Shown: positions 1 to 11,161, numbered from the stretch's first letter. The stretch is 64,000 bases of DNA from Betaproteobacteria bacterium SCN2 (GCA_008923285.1 WBSG01000003.1:1-64000); one strand, 5' to 3'. Translations and numbers: made by a program. Notes: generated from the sequence alone by a model not told the origin.

Positions 1-161
1 ATGGATTCTCGCAAATCCGGCATCACTTCGATACATGGCTGGCGAATAAATCAGTGTGTCCTTAGGTCTTTTGCCGGTCAGCAGAGAATTCTTGACAGGC
101 GACATTTTTTATTTCCACGCGTCTGCCGAGCTGCGATTCGAACACGGCCGACGCCTCGGGA

Positions 162-344
162 TCAGAACGGCTTCTTGCCTGGACCCGCGAAGTACCAGAC
201 GACCAGGCCAAGCAGCGGCAGCAAGAACACCACCAGCGACCAGACCAGTTTCTCGACACCCTTGGCCGGGCTTTTCAGTATCTGGATGATCGCGTAGATA
301 TCAGCCACCAGAATGATGAAGCTGCCGATTGCAGAAAAGCTCAT
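162..344 (-). CDS. Small PLDc_N-type membrane protein
   Basis: A 60-residue protein with two predicted membrane helices (about residues 5-24 and 32-53). The second helix has the W-(hydrophobic)-P-L-L-G-(hydrophobic)-W-Y-F pattern typical of the phospholipase-D nuclease N-terminal (PLDc_N) domain, here standing alone without a catalytic domain. A GGAG-type ribosome site lies about 8 nt before the ATG. Such proteins are short inner-membrane proteins of unknown role. It is a single gene; the 161 bases on its 3' side show no recognisable feature. Family assignment rests on the motif only. Confidence 0.75.
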   Translation of the reverse strand: MSFSAIGSFIILVADIYAIIQILKSPAKGVEKLVWSLVVFLLPLLGLVVWYFAGPGKKPF

Positions 345-485
345 CAGTTTTTCTCCTCGCTCGATTGTTCAAAGCGCGCACTATATCATCCTGAAAACGG
401 AACGAACGCTGGCCGCTGGAAGAAACAAGCCTCACCTTAGCGGGGGTAACAGGCGACCACGCAACCGTCAGTCAGAACAGGTCGA

Positions 486-1145
486 TCAAGCCGACAGGCC
501 CGAAGCACGGCGCGCAGTCATCAGGAACACCGGGTAATCCCGCGTGCCGGTTTCCTGCTCCTTGGCGATGCTGAACACGGTCTGAAAACGCACGTCGTCA
601 AAGCCCGCATTTACGGCCCGCCGACCGAGATCGCCCCGGTCGAAACCATGATGCACGTCGACTTCCGGACCGTGAAACGAGCCGTCTTCCTGGTCCAGGT
701 CGGCAACGCATAGAGTGCCGCCAGGATTCAGCAGGTCCTGGAAGATGCGCAGGATTTGGTCGGTGTCGGGAACATGGTGCAGGGTCATCGAAGTGTAGAT
801 CAGGTCGAAACGCTGTGCCGGCAGCGGATCGACGAGCAAGTCCAGCTTCATGGTCGTCAGGTTGCGTACGCCCTGCTCGGCGATTTTCCTCGCCGCCACT
901 TCGAGCATGCCGCCCGAGCTGTCGGCCAGCAGGATGCTGCCGAGCTCGTCCTTGAGCGGAAACGAAAGCAGCCCCGTACCGCTGCCGTAATCCAGCGCGC
1001 TCATGTCCTGCCCCAGGGGAACGGACTGGCGGATGGCCTGCGCGAGCGCTTCACCGCGCGCGCGGAACGCCGGATTTTCGTCCCACTTGATCGCCTGCGC
1101 ATCGAAATGCGCGGCGTCGAGCCGGATGGCTGGGGTGCTGGTCAT
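486..1145 (-). CDS. Class I SAM-dependent methyltransferase
   Basis: A 219-residue methyltransferase with a Rossmann-type fold. The SAM-binding motif I is LDYGSGTGLL at residues 51-60, an acidic residue follows at the end of strand 2 (Asp75), and a post-I region reads DLIYTSMTLHHV at about 114-125, typical of the Methyltransf_11/25 group. The substrate cannot be read from the sequence. It starts 19 nt after the icd stop on the same strand, so it is probably co-transcribed with icd. The only SD-like stretch (GAGGAA) is rather far from the ATG, so the start is not certain. Confidence 0.85.
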   Translation of the reverse strand: MTSTPAIRLDAAHFDAQAIKWDENPAFRARGEALAQAIRQSVPLGQDMSALDYGSGTGLLSFPLKDELGSILLADSSGGMLEVAARKIAEQGVRNLTTMKLDLLVDPLPAQRFDLIYTSMTLHHVPDTDQILRIFQDLLNPGGTLCVADLDQEDGSFHGPEVDVHHGFDRGDLGRRAVNAGFDDVRFQTVFSIAKEQETGTRDYPVFLMTARRASGLSA

Positions 1146-1164
1146 AAAGCCGCGAATGAATTCC

Positions 1165-2406
<1,242 letters not shown>

Positions 2407-2453
2407 GGTGTCGAGTAAGTCGCGTAAAATTCAGTGTTTTGAGAAATATTGCT

Positions 2454-2996
2454 GTGGCCAAAATCATCCTGTTCAACAAACCTTACGGCGTGCTTTCCCA
2501 GTTCACCCCCGAGGGGCGCTGGCAAGGCCTGAAGGATTATCTGGCCATTCCGGGCGTCTATGCCGCCGGGCGGCTGGATGCGGACAGCGAAGGACTGCTG
2601 ATTTTAACCGATGACGGCGCTCTGCAAAAACGCATCGCCGATCCGCAGCACAAGCTGGCCAAGACCTACTGGGTGCAGGTGGAAGGCGAACCGGACAATG
2701 CGGCGCTGGATGCCTTGCGGAAAGGCGTGGACCTGGGCGACTGCACTACCCGCCCGGCCAAGGCCCGGCGCATCGCCGAACCCGCCGCCCTGTGGCCGCG
2801 CAATCCGCCGATCCGCTTTCGCAAGGCCATCCCCACCAGTTGGCTGGAACTGACCATTGCCGAGGGCAAGAACCGCCAGGTGCGACGCATGACCGCCAAG
2901 GTCGGCTACCCGACCCTGCGCCTGATCCGGGCGTCGATCGGGGACTGGAAACTGGACGGGCTGCAGCCCGGTGAATGGAAAGCGCTGAATGGCTGA
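2454..2996 (+). CDS. rluE: 23S rRNA pseudouridine synthase RluE
   Basis: An RsuA/RluE-family enzyme that isomerises a uridine in 23S rRNA (U2457 in E. coli). The catalytic aspartate lies in [11 protein letters not shown], and the C-terminal motif GKNRQVRRM is typical of the family. There is no N-terminal S4 domain, which fits RluE. No ATG is available near the front: a GTG at 2454 with a weak GAGAA site 8 nt upstream gives a protein beginning (M)[11 protein letters not shown], while a TTG at 2439 would add five residues. It overlaps the start of nudJ by 8 nt, making a compact rluE-nudJ-mnmA operon. Confidence 0.9.
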   Translation: MAKIILFNKPYGVLSQFTPEGRWQGLKDYLAIPGVYAAGRLDADSEGLLILTDDGALQKRIADPQHKLAKTYWVQVEGEPDNAALDALRKGVDLGDCTTRPAKARRIAEPAALWPRNPPIRFRKAIPTSWLELTIAEGKNRQVRRMTAKVGYPTLRLIRASIGDWKLDGLQPGEWKALNG

Positions 2997-3441
2997 GGAC
3001 ATCTGGAAGCCCCACGTCGTCGTCGCCGCCATTTGCGAGCGCGACGGCAAGTTTTTGCTGGTGGAAGAGGAAACTGCGGAAGGCCTGCGCCTCAACCAGC
3101 CGGCCGGGCACTGGGAACGCGACGAGACTTTGCGGGAAGCCGTGGTACGCGAGGCCATGGAGGAAACCGCGCACGTGATCGAGCCGACCGATCTGTTGGG
3201 CGCCTACACCACCCGCAACCCCGCGCGCGACATCACCTACCTGCGCTTCGCCTATGTCTGCCGGGTGACGGGCTTCGAGCCCAACTACCAGCTTGATGAC
3301 GGCATCGTGCGCGCAGTCTGGCTGACGCCCGATGAAATCGCGAAGAGCCCCATCCGCCACCGCAGCCCGCTGGTGATGCGCTGCATCCATGATTACCTGT
3401 CCGGGCGGCGCTTCCCGCTCGACTTCGTGACGCATACATGA
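2989..3441 (+). CDS. nudJ: Nudix hydrolase, NudJ type
   Basis: A 150-residue Nudix protein. The Nudix box (G-x5-E-x7-REAMEET) runs from GHWERDETL to [10 protein letters not shown] at about residues 41-64. The overall sequence, including the N-terminal [20 protein letters not shown], matches NudJ, which hydrolyses nucleoside tri- and diphosphates and the thiamine precursor HMP-PP. It sits between rluE and mnmA with overlaps of 8 nt and 4 nt (ATGA); nudJ-mnmA adjacency is also seen in E. coli. Family assignment is firm; the physiological substrate is inferred. Confidence 0.92.
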   Translation: MAEDIWKPHVVVAAICERDGKFLLVEEETAEGLRLNQPAGHWERDETLREAVVREAMEETAHVIEPTDLLGAYTTRNPARDITYLRFAYVCRVTGFEPNYQLDDGIVRAVWLTPDEIAKSPIRHRSPLVMRCIHDYLSGRRFPLDFVTHT

Positions 3442-4511
3442 CCAGACGCGTAGTCGTCGGCCTGTCCGGCGGCGTCGACTCCTCCGTCGCCGCCTACCTG
3501 CTCAAGCAGCAGGGCTATGACGTGCTCGGCGTGTTCATGAAGAACTGGGAAGACGAGGACGACGAGCACTGCCCGGCCAAGCAGGATTTCTTCGATGTGC
3601 TGGCGGTGGCCGAGGTGCTGGGCATCGAGGTCGAGGCGGTCAATTTCGCCGCCGAGTACAGGGAAAGAGTATTCAGCTATTTCCTCGCCGAGTATTCCGC
3701 GGGGCGCACCCCAAACCCGGACGTGCTGTGCAATGCCGAGATCAAGTTCAAGGCCTTCCTCGACGATGCGATCAGGCGTGGCGCCGACTTCATCGCCACC
3801 GGCCACTATGCCGGCCGCGGCGAGGATGCCGCCAGGCGTGCCACGCTCCTGCGTGCAGCGGACCTGAACAAGGACCAGAGCTATTTCCTCTACCGCCTCA
3901 ACCAGGCCCAGCTCTCCCCCACCCTGTTCCCGCTGGCACAGATGCAGAAGCCGGAAGTCAGGAAGCTCGCGGAACAGATCGGCCTGCCAAACTTCGCCAA
4001 GAAGGACAGCACCGGAATTTGTTTTATCGGCGAGCGTCCGTTCCGCGAATTTCTCGAACGCTACCTGCCGAAAAAACCCGGCCCCATGTGCACGCCGGAA
4101 GGCAAGGTGGTCGGCGAGCACCAGGGCCTCGCCTACTACACCATCGGGCAAAGACAAGGCCTCATGATCGGCGGACAGAAGGATTTCGGCGACGAACCCT
4201 GGTTCGTCGCCGGCAAGGACATGGCCAGCAACACTCTGATCGTGGTGCAGGGCCACGACCATCCCCTGCTGCAGAAGCCTTCGCTCAGCGCCGGCCAGCT
4301 CTCCTGGATTGCAGAAGAAGCCCCGGATCCGGGCAAATCCTACACCGCCAAGACTCGCTACCGACAGCAGGATGCACCCTGCCGCATCGAGTATCTCGAA
4401 GACGGCAGCATGCGAGTGGAATTCGATGCGCCGCAATGGGCGGTCACGCCTGGCCAGTCGGTGGTTTTGTACGACGACGAGGTATGCCTGGGCGGCGGGA
4501 TTATTCTCTAA
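3438..4511 (+). CDS. mnmA: tRNA-specific 2-thiouridylase MnmA
   Basis: A 357-residue enzyme that thiolates U34 of Lys, Glu and Gln tRNAs using ATP and persulfide sulfur from the Tus relay. The PP-loop GLSGGVDSS is at residues 8-16. The two catalytic cysteines are visible: Cys98 in [11 protein letters not shown] and Cys195 in [12 protein letters not shown]. The start codon overlaps the nudJ stop (ATGA), implying coupled translation. The substrate tRNA-Gln links it functionally to glnS, which follows after 40 nt. Confidence 0.97.
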   Translation: MTRRVVVGLSGGVDSSVAAYLLKQQGYDVLGVFMKNWEDEDDEHCPAKQDFFDVLAVAEVLGIEVEAVNFAAEYRERVFSYFLAEYSAGRTPNPDVLCNAEIKFKAFLDDAIRRGADFIATGHYAGRGEDAARRATLLRAADLNKDQSYFLYRLNQAQLSPTLFPLAQMQKPEVRKLAEQIGLPNFAKKDSTGICFIGERPFREFLERYLPKKPGPMCTPEGKVVGEHQGLAYYTIGQRQGLMIGGQKDFGDEPWFVAGKDMASNTLIVVQGHDHPLLQKPSLSAGQLSWIAEEAPDPGKSYTAKTRYRQQDAPCRIEYLEDGSMRVEFDAPQWAVTPGQSVVLYDDEVCLGGGIIL

Positions 4512-4551
4512 AGCGGGTAAAATCTAGCCTTATCCGATTTCTCGCAGCACC

Positions 4552-6243
4552 ATGTCAGAACAGAAAACCCCGGCGCCCGCCGCCAATTTCATCCGCAACA
4601 TCATCGACGAGCACAACGCCTCCGGAAAATGGGGCGGCCGCGTGGAAACCCGCTTTCCGCCCGAGCCCAACGGCTACCTGCACTACGGCCATGCCAAGTC
4701 GATCTTCCTGAATTTCGGCCTCGCGCGCGACTACAACGGCGTGTGCCATTTGCGCTTCGACGACACCAACCCCGAGAAGGAAGAGCAGGAATACGTCGAT
4801 TCCATCATCAGTGCGGTGCAATGGCTGGGCTTCGACTGGGGCAAGCACCTCTACTACGCCTCGAACTACTTCGACACCATGTACGCCTGTGCCGAGTACC
4901 TGATCCAGTCCGGCAACGCCTACGTGGATTCGCTCTCCGCCGAGGACATGCGCGCCTACCGTGGCAGCTTGAGCGAACCCGGCAAGGACAGTCCCTACCG
5001 CAACCGCAGCGCGGAGGAAAACCTCGATCTGTTCCGCCGCATGAAGGCTGGCGAATTCGCCGACGGCGCACACGTGCTGCGCGCCAGGATCGACATGGCC
5101 TCGCCCAACATCAACCTGCGCGACCCCGCCATTTACCGCATCAAGCGCGCCACCCACCACAATACCGGCGACACCTGGTGCATCTACCCGATGTACACCT
5201 ACGCGCATCCGATCGAGGACGCGATCGAGCACATCACCCACTCCATCTGCACCCTGGAATTCGAGGACCAGCGCCCGTTCTACGACTGGCTGCTGGACAA
5301 GCTCGCCGACGGCGGCTTCTTCACCCGCCCGCTGCCGCAGCAGATCGAGTTCGCGCGCCTGAACCTGACTTATGTCGTGCTCTCCAAGCGCAAGCTGATC
5401 CAGCTGGTGGAGGAAAAGCACGTCGACGGCTGGGACGACCCGCGCCTGCCCACCCTGATGGGCGCACGCCGCCGCGGCTTTACCGCCGAGGGTTTCAAGC
5501 GCTTCACCGACATGATCGGCGTATCCAAGGCCGACTCGTGGATCGACATGAGCGTGCTGGAAGCCTGCATGCGCGACGACTTGAACGAGCACGCCCTGCG
5601 CCGCATCGCCGTGCTCGACCCGGTCAAACTCATCATCGACAACTACCCGGAAGGCCAGAGCGAGGACTGCTTCGCGCCCAACCATCCGCAGAATCCTGAT
5701 TTAGGCAAGCGCGCGATTCCCTTCTCGCGCGAACTGTGGATCGAGCGCGAGGACTACGAGGAAACCCCGCCCAAGGGCTACTTCCGCCTCTACCCCGGCA
5801 ACAAGGTGCGCCTGCGCTATGGCTACGTGGTCGAATGCACGGGCGCCGAGCGCGATGCCGGAGGCAAGATCACCGCCGTGCACTGCCAGTATCTGCCCGA
5901 CACCAAGTCGGGCACGCCGGGGGCCGACTCGGTCAAAGTCAAGGGCAACATCCACTGGGTTTCCGCCGCCCATGCCTGCGAGGCCGAAGTGCGGCTCTAC
6001 GATCGCCTGTTCGCCGTGGCCTATCCCGGCCAGGAACGCGATTTCCTCGAAGACATCAACCCCGAGTCCAAGCGCGTCATCCGTGCCCAGCTGGAGCCGG
6101 CACTGAAGGACGCCGAGCCCGAGGCGCGCTTCCAGTTCGAGCGCCACGGCTATTTCGTCGCCGACCTCAAGGATTCCCGCCCCGGTGCGCCAGTGTTCAA
6201 CCGCACGGTGACGCTGAAGGACTCCTGGGTCAAAGAGAAATAA
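4552..6243 (+). CDS. glnS: Glutamine--tRNA ligase
   Basis: A 563-residue class I aminoacyl-tRNA synthetase charging tRNA-Gln. The HIGH motif appears as HYGH (residues 44-47) after the family signature RFPPEPNGYL, and the KMSKS loop as VLSKRK near residue 280. The C-terminal beta-barrel anticodon-binding region is complete. A TAAAAT box at about 4518-4523 in the 40-nt gap after mnmA could serve as a -10, though no good -35 is seen. hslO starts one base after the stop codon. Presence of GlnS means Gln-tRNA-Gln is made directly. Confidence 0.97.
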   Translation: MSEQKTPAPAANFIRNIIDEHNASGKWGGRVETRFPPEPNGYLHYGHAKSIFLNFGLARDYNGVCHLRFDDTNPEKEEQEYVDSIISAVQWLGFDWGKHLYYASNYFDTMYACAEYLIQSGNAYVDSLSAEDMRAYRGSLSEPGKDSPYRNRSAEENLDLFRRMKAGEFADGAHVLRARIDMASPNINLRDPAIYRIKRATHHNTGDTWCIYPMYTYAHPIEDAIEHITHSICTLEFEDQRPFYDWLLDKLADGGFFTRPLPQQIEFARLNLTYVVLSKRKLIQLVEEKHVDGWDDPRLPTLMGARRRGFTAEGFKRFTDMIGVSKADSWIDMSVLEACMRDDLNEHALRRIAVLDPVKLIIDNYPEGQSEDCFAPNHPQNPDLGKRAIPFSRELWIEREDYEETPPKGYFRLYPGNKVRLRYGYVVECTGAERDAGGKITAVHCQYLPDTKSGTPGADSVKVKGNIHWVSAAHACEAEVRLYDRLFAVAYPGQERDFLEDINPESKRVIRAQLEPALKDAEPEARFQFERHGYFVADLKDSRPGAPVFNRTVTLKDSWVKEK

Positions 6244-6244
6244 A

Positions 6245-7117
6245 ATGGCCGATGCGCTCACCCGTTTCCTGTTCGAATACGCTCCGGTCAGGGGCGGCAT
6301 CGTGCAACTGGAAGAAACCTGGCAAGCCATCCAGTCGCACGCCGACTATCCGGCGCCGCTGAAAAGAGTGCTGGGCGAACTGCTCGCTGCCGCTGCCCTG
6401 CTCACCTCGAACATCAAGTTCGAAGGCAGCCTGGTGCTGCAGCTGCACGGCGACGGGCCAGTCAGGCTGATCGTGGTGGAAGTCACCTCTGATCGTACGC
6501 TGCGCGCCACCGCCAAGTGGACGGGCGAAGTGCCTGCCGACACGCTGGCCGCCATGCTAGGCCACGGCCGCTTCGTCATGACGCTGGACCAGAGCAAGGC
6601 CGGCAAGCAGAACTACCAGGGCATCGTGCCGCTGGAGGGTCAAACCACCGCCGAGGTGCTGGCGCACTACATGCAGACTTCCGAACAACTGGACACCCGC
6701 ATCTTTCTCGCCGCATCTGATGCCCGCGTCGCCGGCATGATGCTGCAGCGCATGCCAGACCAGCAGGGCATGGATCATGACGCCTGGAACCGCGCCACCA
6801 TTCTCGCCGATACGCTCAAGCCCGAAGAGCTGCTGCAGGTTCCCGCCAACGACCTGCTCATGCGCCTGTTCCACGAGGAAACCCTGCGCCGCTTCGAACA
6901 GGAGCCGCTTGCCTTCGCCTGCTCGTGTTCCAGAGATAAGGTCGCCGGCATGCTGCAATCGCTCGGCAGGGAAGAAATCGACAGTATCCTGGCCGAACAG
7001 GGCGAAGTGGAGATCGCCTGCGACTTCTGCGGCCACCAGTACCGATTCGACGCGGTGGACGCAACCCAACTGTTCGTGGACAGCATGGTTCCTCAGCCCG
7101 GCGAAACACGGCATTAG
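6245..7117 (+). CDS. hslO: Redox-regulated chaperone Hsp33
   Basis: A 290-residue holdase chaperone activated by oxidation in the cytoplasm. The C-terminal redox switch is intact: a Cys-x-Cys pair at 226/228 (CSCSRD) and a Cys-x-x-Cys pair at 259/262 (CDFCGH), the four ligands of the zinc that is released on oxidation. Length and the N-terminal domain match the family. The ATG is one nucleotide past the glnS TAA, so it is probably translated by re-initiation in the same transcript. Confidence 0.97.
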   Translation: MADALTRFLFEYAPVRGGIVQLEETWQAIQSHADYPAPLKRVLGELLAAAALLTSNIKFEGSLVLQLHGDGPVRLIVVEVTSDRTLRATAKWTGEVPADTLAAMLGHGRFVMTLDQSKAGKQNYQGIVPLEGQTTAEVLAHYMQTSEQLDTRIFLAASDARVAGMMLQRMPDQQGMDHDAWNRATILADTLKPEELLQVPANDLLMRLFHEETLRRFEQEPLAFACSCSRDKVAGMLQSLGREEIDSILAEQGEVEIACDFCGHQYRFDAVDATQLFVDSMVPQPGETRH

Positions 7118-7158
7118 CCGGACGGGGAACTCCCTCCCGCATTCTGATTCTCTAGAGC

Positions 7159-8187
7159 ATGGACAACCTGACCCACACGCTCTCCGGTCTGGTCACCGCC
7201 CGCCTGATGCCGGCGCGCGAGTTGCCCATGCGCACCCGTTACATCGCAGGCGCCCTGGCCGCCAACTTCCCGGACCTGGACATCGTGCTGGCGCCGATCT
7301 CCTCCGAGCTCTACCTCATGCATCATCGCGGCGAAACCCACTCGCTGATCCTGCTGCCACTGTGGGCACTGCTGCTGTCCTGGCTGTTCGCAAAAATGTT
7401 CAAGCCAGCGGGTGGCTGGCGCGATTTCTATGCCCTCACCGCCGTGGTCCTGCTGGTGCACATCTTTGGCGACTGGATCACCGGCTACGGCACCCAGCTG
7501 TTCGCCCCCTTCACGCGCGAGACCTACTCGCTGGGCACGACATTCATCATCGATCCGCTGCTGACCTCGCTCCTGCTGCTCGGCTTCATCGGCAGCCTGT
7601 GGTGGAAATCCACACCCAGGATCGCGCAGCTCAGCGCCGTGCTCGTCATCGCCTGGATAGGCGTGCAGTTCTACTGGAAGCAGGATGCGCTCAAGGCCGG
7701 GGAGGCTTACGCCAGCGCCCAGGGCTGGGAAAACGTGCAGATCAGCGCCGAGCCCCGGCCAATCTCGCCCTTCAACTGGACAGTGATCATCCGTGAGCCC
7801 GAGCACTACCACTACGCGCACCTGAAATTGAATGCCGATTCCAGGCAACCGGCACCTGCCGATGCCAACTGGCTGGTGCGCGCCCTGGCCGAGTTCCAGC
7901 CGCCGACGCTGGCAAGCTGGCAGACGGTGGCGAAGTTCGGCAACGGCCTCGATAATGCGCTGGCGCGCGACATCTGGATGCGGCCCAAATTCGCCTTTTT
8001 CCGCTGGTTCGCCAGCGCTCCGGCGCTGTATCGAATCGACCATCATCCGCATGGCGCCTGCGTATGGTTCGAGGACCTGCGCTTTGCCACGCCCGGGCGC
8101 GAAAGCCCGTTCCGCTTCGGGCTGTGCGGCCCCGACTGGCAGACCTACCGCCTGGGACGAGACGGCCAGGTCAGGCCATTTCACTGA
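7159..8187 (+). CDS. Membrane-bound YdjM/DUF457-type metal-dependent hydrolase
   Basis: A 342-residue membrane protein of the YdjM/DUF457 (YbcI-YdjM) superfamily. The N-terminus MDNLTHTLSGLVTA and the HHRGETHSL segment near residue 54 hold the conserved histidines and acidic residues of the family, and several hydrophobic helices follow (about 65-85, 95-115, 130-150, 155-172). The second half is soluble-looking. E. coli YdjM is a LexA-regulated inner-membrane protein of unknown substrate; no LexA box is visible here. It lies 41 nt after hslO, at the end of the plus-strand run. Confidence 0.8.
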   Translation: MDNLTHTLSGLVTARLMPARELPMRTRYIAGALAANFPDLDIVLAPISSELYLMHHRGETHSLILLPLWALLLSWLFAKMFKPAGGWRDFYALTAVVLLVHIFGDWITGYGTQLFAPFTRETYSLGTTFIIDPLLTSLLLLGFIGSLWWKSTPRIAQLSAVLVIAWIGVQFYWKQDALKAGEAYASAQGWENVQISAEPRPISPFNWTVIIREPEHYHYAHLKLNADSRQPAPADANWLVRALAEFQPPTLASWQTVAKFGNGLDNALARDIWMRPKFAFFRWFASAPALYRIDHHPHGACVWFEDLRFATPGRESPFRFGLCGPDWQTYRLGRDGQVRPFH

Positions 8188-8277
8188 ACGCTTGCAGATG
8201 TCGTCCCGCTCACTGCTTGCCTGTCGGCAGAGCGGAATGACTGCCGGCACCGGAACTGAAATCCTGGCGAACCAATG

Positions 8278-8302
8278 AAAACAGCCGGCCGAGGCCGGCT
8301 GT
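8278..8302 (-). terminator. Intrinsic terminator after the MscS-like gene
   Basis: A perfect 10-bp stem (ACAGCCGGCC with GGCCGGCTGT, two-base loop) lies 22 bases beyond the stop of the minus-strand channel gene. Reading on the minus strand it is followed by TTTT. It also faces the end of the plus-strand hydrolase gene. Confidence 0.8.
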
Positions 8303-8324
8303 TGCTCAGGGTGAAGCGAAAGAA

Positions 8325-9791
8325 TCAGTCGTCTTGCCGCAACTTGGACAACCAGTGATCCATTTGCTTGCCGGCCGCCTCGCGCCCGCCCAGGCCGAAC
8401 GACAGCGCCACCGCCACCGCCACTGCGCCCAGCGTCAGGGCGAAAGCGATCTGGACGATATGGTCGGCAATGCCCATGGCGGACAATCCCATCGCCAACA
8501 CCAATCCAAGAATGGCGATGCGCGTGATGTTCGCCATGACGAGTCCCTTGCCCTCGCTGGACTTGAGCACCAGGTTGTGGGCAATCGTGGCCAGCCAGAA
8601 ACCGATGGCGAGTATCGCCATCCCCAGCAGGACGTTCGCGCCAAACTCGATGAACTGGGCGATCAACTCTTCGACCTTGACGAAATCGAGCCGGTGGGCG
8701 GCTTCGACCGTGGCAAACAGCATCGCGAAGAAAACCATCAGCCGGGACACCAGTTCAGAGAGTTTGAACGAGTTGCCCACGGCATTGCCAAGGCCGATTT
8801 TCTCCGGCAGGGCATTCGCGCCGACGTGAGTCAGCATGCGCTCGATCAGACCCGCCATGAAGCGCGCCACAAACCAGGTCAGAACCAGGATCAGGGCAGC
8901 CGCGAAAATATTCGGCAAGGCCAGCAGCAGCATGGACAGCATGTCCGATGCAGGCCTCGACACGGCCTCGATCTGCAGCGCATCCAGCGCAGCGATGAGC
9001 ACGGGAATCATGATCAGGACCATCACCAGGGTACCGATCAGACGCGATATCTTGAGCGAACCGGCGAAACCGGCGAGTTCGCCGAGGCGGTCGGCATTGG
9101 CCGCCCCCAGCAGATTGGTCAGCAGCGCGCCGACCACGCGCGCGACCAGCCAGCCCGCGAACACGATGATTGCCGCGGCGAACACATTGGGCAGCACTGC
9201 CAGGGCCTCGGCCACCATGTCGCGCACAGGATCCAGCAGACCATCGAGCTGCAGCGCTGCGAGGATGGCGGGCAGGAACATCAGCATCACCAGCCAGTAG
9301 AGCACATGGCCGACGCGCCCGCTGACCGGCGGCACGCCTGCCTGCTCGGACAGCTTCTCATCCCAGTGAGTGGCAGCCAGTGCCCGATTGGCCAGTGCCC
9401 GAACCAGGGTAGACAGCAGCCAGGCCACCATGATCAGTACGACCCCAGCCAGCAGGTGCGGCAGATAGCTGGTAATCTGGTTCATCATGTCGCCGAAGGG
9501 GCCGGCAAGCTGGTCAAGCTCGAGCGCATTGAATACGCCCACCAGCGTCAGCAGCATCACGAACCAGAATACGCCCACGGCAATGCCGTTTTCGATGTCG
9601 ACCTTGCGGCCGGCGGAATCGGCGACATGCTGGTTGAGCTTGATCATGCCCAGCAACCGGCGAAATGACGCACGCGCCAGCAAAGCGATGACATAACCGA
9701 CAACGAGAATGCCTGTCGCAGCGAGTATGGCCGGCAATTGCGAACCGAGTGTGGCTTGCATGGCTTGGGAAAAGGCACTGAAATCCATCAT
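8325..9791 (-). CDS. Mechanosensitive-channel-like protein with conserved TM-helix repeats
   Basis: A 488-residue inner-membrane protein with about ten hydrophobic segments arranged as repeats. Each repeat contains LPH/LPN...LAG or FAAA followed by a helix with WLxARxxxxL, the 'conserved TM helix' repeat found in CmpX-type proteins and N-terminal to some MscS channels. There is no soluble MscS beta/alpha domain at the C-terminus. An upstream in-frame extension exists, but the ATG at 9791 follows CAGGAG by a short spacer and gives MMDFSAFSQ. The role in ion or osmotic homeostasis is inferred from family membership. Confidence 0.8.
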   Translation of the reverse strand: MMDFSAFSQAMQATLGSQLPAILAATGILVVGYVIALLARASFRRLLGMIKLNQHVADSAGRKVDIENGIAVGVFWFVMLLTLVGVFNALELDQLAGPFGDMMNQITSYLPHLLAGVVLIMVAWLLSTLVRALANRALAATHWDEKLSEQAGVPPVSGRVGHVLYWLVMLMFLPAILAALQLDGLLDPVRDMVAEALAVLPNVFAAAIIVFAGWLVARVVGALLTNLLGAANADRLGELAGFAGSLKISRLIGTLVMVLIMIPVLIAALDALQIEAVSRPASDMLSMLLLALPNIFAAALILVLTWFVARFMAGLIERMLTHVGANALPEKIGLGNAVGNSFKLSELVSRLMVFFAMLFATVEAAHRLDFVKVEELIAQFIEFGANVLLGMAILAIGFWLATIAHNLVLKSSEGKGLVMANITRIAILGLVLAMGLSAMGIADHIVQIAFALTLGAVAVAVALSFGLGGREAAGKQMDHWLSKLRQDD

Positions 9792-9941
9792 ATGGCTCTC
9801 CTGTTGGTGGTGCGCGGAAACGCTTTGAAGGATATAGAGAGAGAGGCGTCCGTGTGATCGGTTATTGTGCGGACGACCAGTTACCATGATAGACGGCATC
9901 GACGAATAGTCTACCGTGCACTCTTCCGGCACTCGTCACGG

Positions 9942-10496
9942 TCAGTGCTTGACGAGCGCGGAGAACTTCTCGATGGCCTTTCGCACCTTGGGCGCTACCA
10001 CGAACTGACAGTAGGGCTGGAAGGTGTTGTTGGCGAAATAATCCTGGTGATAATCCTCGGCCGCATAGAACGTTTCTGCCGCCGCCAATTCCGTCACGAT
10101 CGGATCCGGCCAGTCCGGCTGCTCGGCCCGGATGGCCGCCTCGGCGGCGGCAAGCTGCTCGGGGGAATGATAGAAGATCGCCGAGCGGTACTGGGTGCCG
10201 CGATCGCTGCCCTGCTGGTTGAGCGTGGTCGGATCATGGATGGTGAAGAACACTTCCAGCAGATCGGTGTAGGAAATGACGGCGGGGTCATACTTGATCT
10301 GCACCACTTCCGCATGTCCGGTGCTGCCGGCGCAGACGTCACGGTAGCTCGGGTTCGCCGTCTCTCCGCCCATGTAGCCCGAGACCACGCTTTCCACGCC
10401 CTTCAGGCGGTCGAATACCGCCTCCAGACACCAGAAGCAGCCGCCGGCCAGGGTGGCCGTATCCAGTCGTTTTTCAGCCATGCTGTCAGTCTCCAT
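9942..10496 (-). CDS. msrA: Peptide-methionine (S)-S-oxide reductase
   Basis: A 184-residue enzyme reducing methionine-S-sulfoxide in proteins and free form. The catalytic motif GGCFWCLEA is near residue 20; the sequence then follows the family closely (GYMGGETANPSYRDVCAGSTG; GSDRGTQYRSAIF). Two starts are possible: 10496 (GGGAGC five bases upstream) or 10481 (GGAG nine bases upstream, giving MAEKRLD). No leader peptide is evident, so a cytoplasmic protein is likely. It stands 150 bp from the channel gene, and nothing obvious lies in that gap. Confidence 0.95.
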   Translation of the reverse strand: METDSMAEKRLDTATLAGGCFWCLEAVFDRLKGVESVVSGYMGGETANPSYRDVCAGSTGHAEVVQIKYDPAVISYTDLLEVFFTIHDPTTLNQQGSDRGTQYRSAIFYHSPEQLAAAEAAIRAEQPDWPDPIVTELAAAETFYAAEDYHQDYFANNTFQPYCQFVVAPKVRKAIEKFSALVKH

Positions 10497-10552
10497 ACAT
10501 GCTCCCGCACCCGCTTCCGTCCAGCGCATCGCCGTTACAGCAGAACAGACAT

Positions 10553-11161
10553 CTATGCAGCCGGGATGGTTTCCCTGAAGCTGGGCCGGGCGCCAACTTT
10601 TTCATAGAATGCCGCCAGGTTGGCATGAGCATCACGCCACTTGATGTCGGGGAAACGAAAGTCCAGATAGCCCAGGCAGCAGCCTGCGGCGATGTCGGCC
10701 AGGGTCAGCTTGTTGCCAAGGAACAACTGGCCCTCGCCCAGCGTTTCGGACAGCGCTTCCAGCCCCTTGAACACCTTGCCCTGCTGGCGCAGCATCCAGT
10801 CCCTGCTTTGCTGTGACTCGGGCCGCTTGAATTCGAGGAAGACGAGCGCCGCCGCATCGGTAACGCCATCGGCCAGCGCCTCGATCTTGCGCACGCGGAT
10901 ACGCGAACTGGGGTCCTGCGGGAGCAGATGGCCAACCGGGCTCACGTGTTCGAGGTATTCGACGATGACGCGCGAATCGAACAGCGTCTCGCCGTCCTTC
11001 AGTACCAGCACCGGCACCTTGCCCAGCGGGTTGAAGGTGCCGACCTGGGTATCGGCATTCCAGGGAATGTCGTTGACCAGTTCGAATGGAATCTTTTTTT
11101 CCAGCAGGACGATGCGCACCTTGCGGCCGAATGGCGTGGTGGGCGAAGTAATCAGCTTCAT
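10553..11161 (-). CDS. Glutathione S-transferase family protein (YibF-like)
   Basis: A 202-residue GST-fold protein. The N-terminal thioredoxin-like domain contains TSPTTPFGRKVRIVLLEK (position of the catalytic Ser/Cys) and the cis-Pro glutathione-binding segment GKVPVLVLKDGETLFDSRVI. The C-terminal alpha-helical domain has the N-capping LTLADIAAGC. It most resembles the YibF-type GSTs of proteobacteria, whose substrates are unknown. It lies between msrA and the glycosylase on the same strand, with gaps of 56 and 31 bases; a stress-defence theme is possible but not shown. Confidence 0.88.
   Translation of the reverse strand: MKLITSPTTPFGRKVRIVLLEKKIPFELVNDIPWNADTQVGTFNPLGKVPVLVLKDGETLFDSRVIVEYLEHVSPVGHLLPQDPSSRIRVRKIEALADGVTDAAALVFLEFKRPESQQSRDWMLRQQGKVFKGLEALSETLGEGQLFLGNKLTLADIAAGCCLGYLDFRFPDIKWRDAHANLAAFYEKVGARPSFRETIPAA

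Noticed and set aside
1-297. A 98-codon plus-strand frame at the left edge
   Set aside because: It overlaps the small membrane protein on the other strand, has no SD evidence, and its product has no sensible composition.
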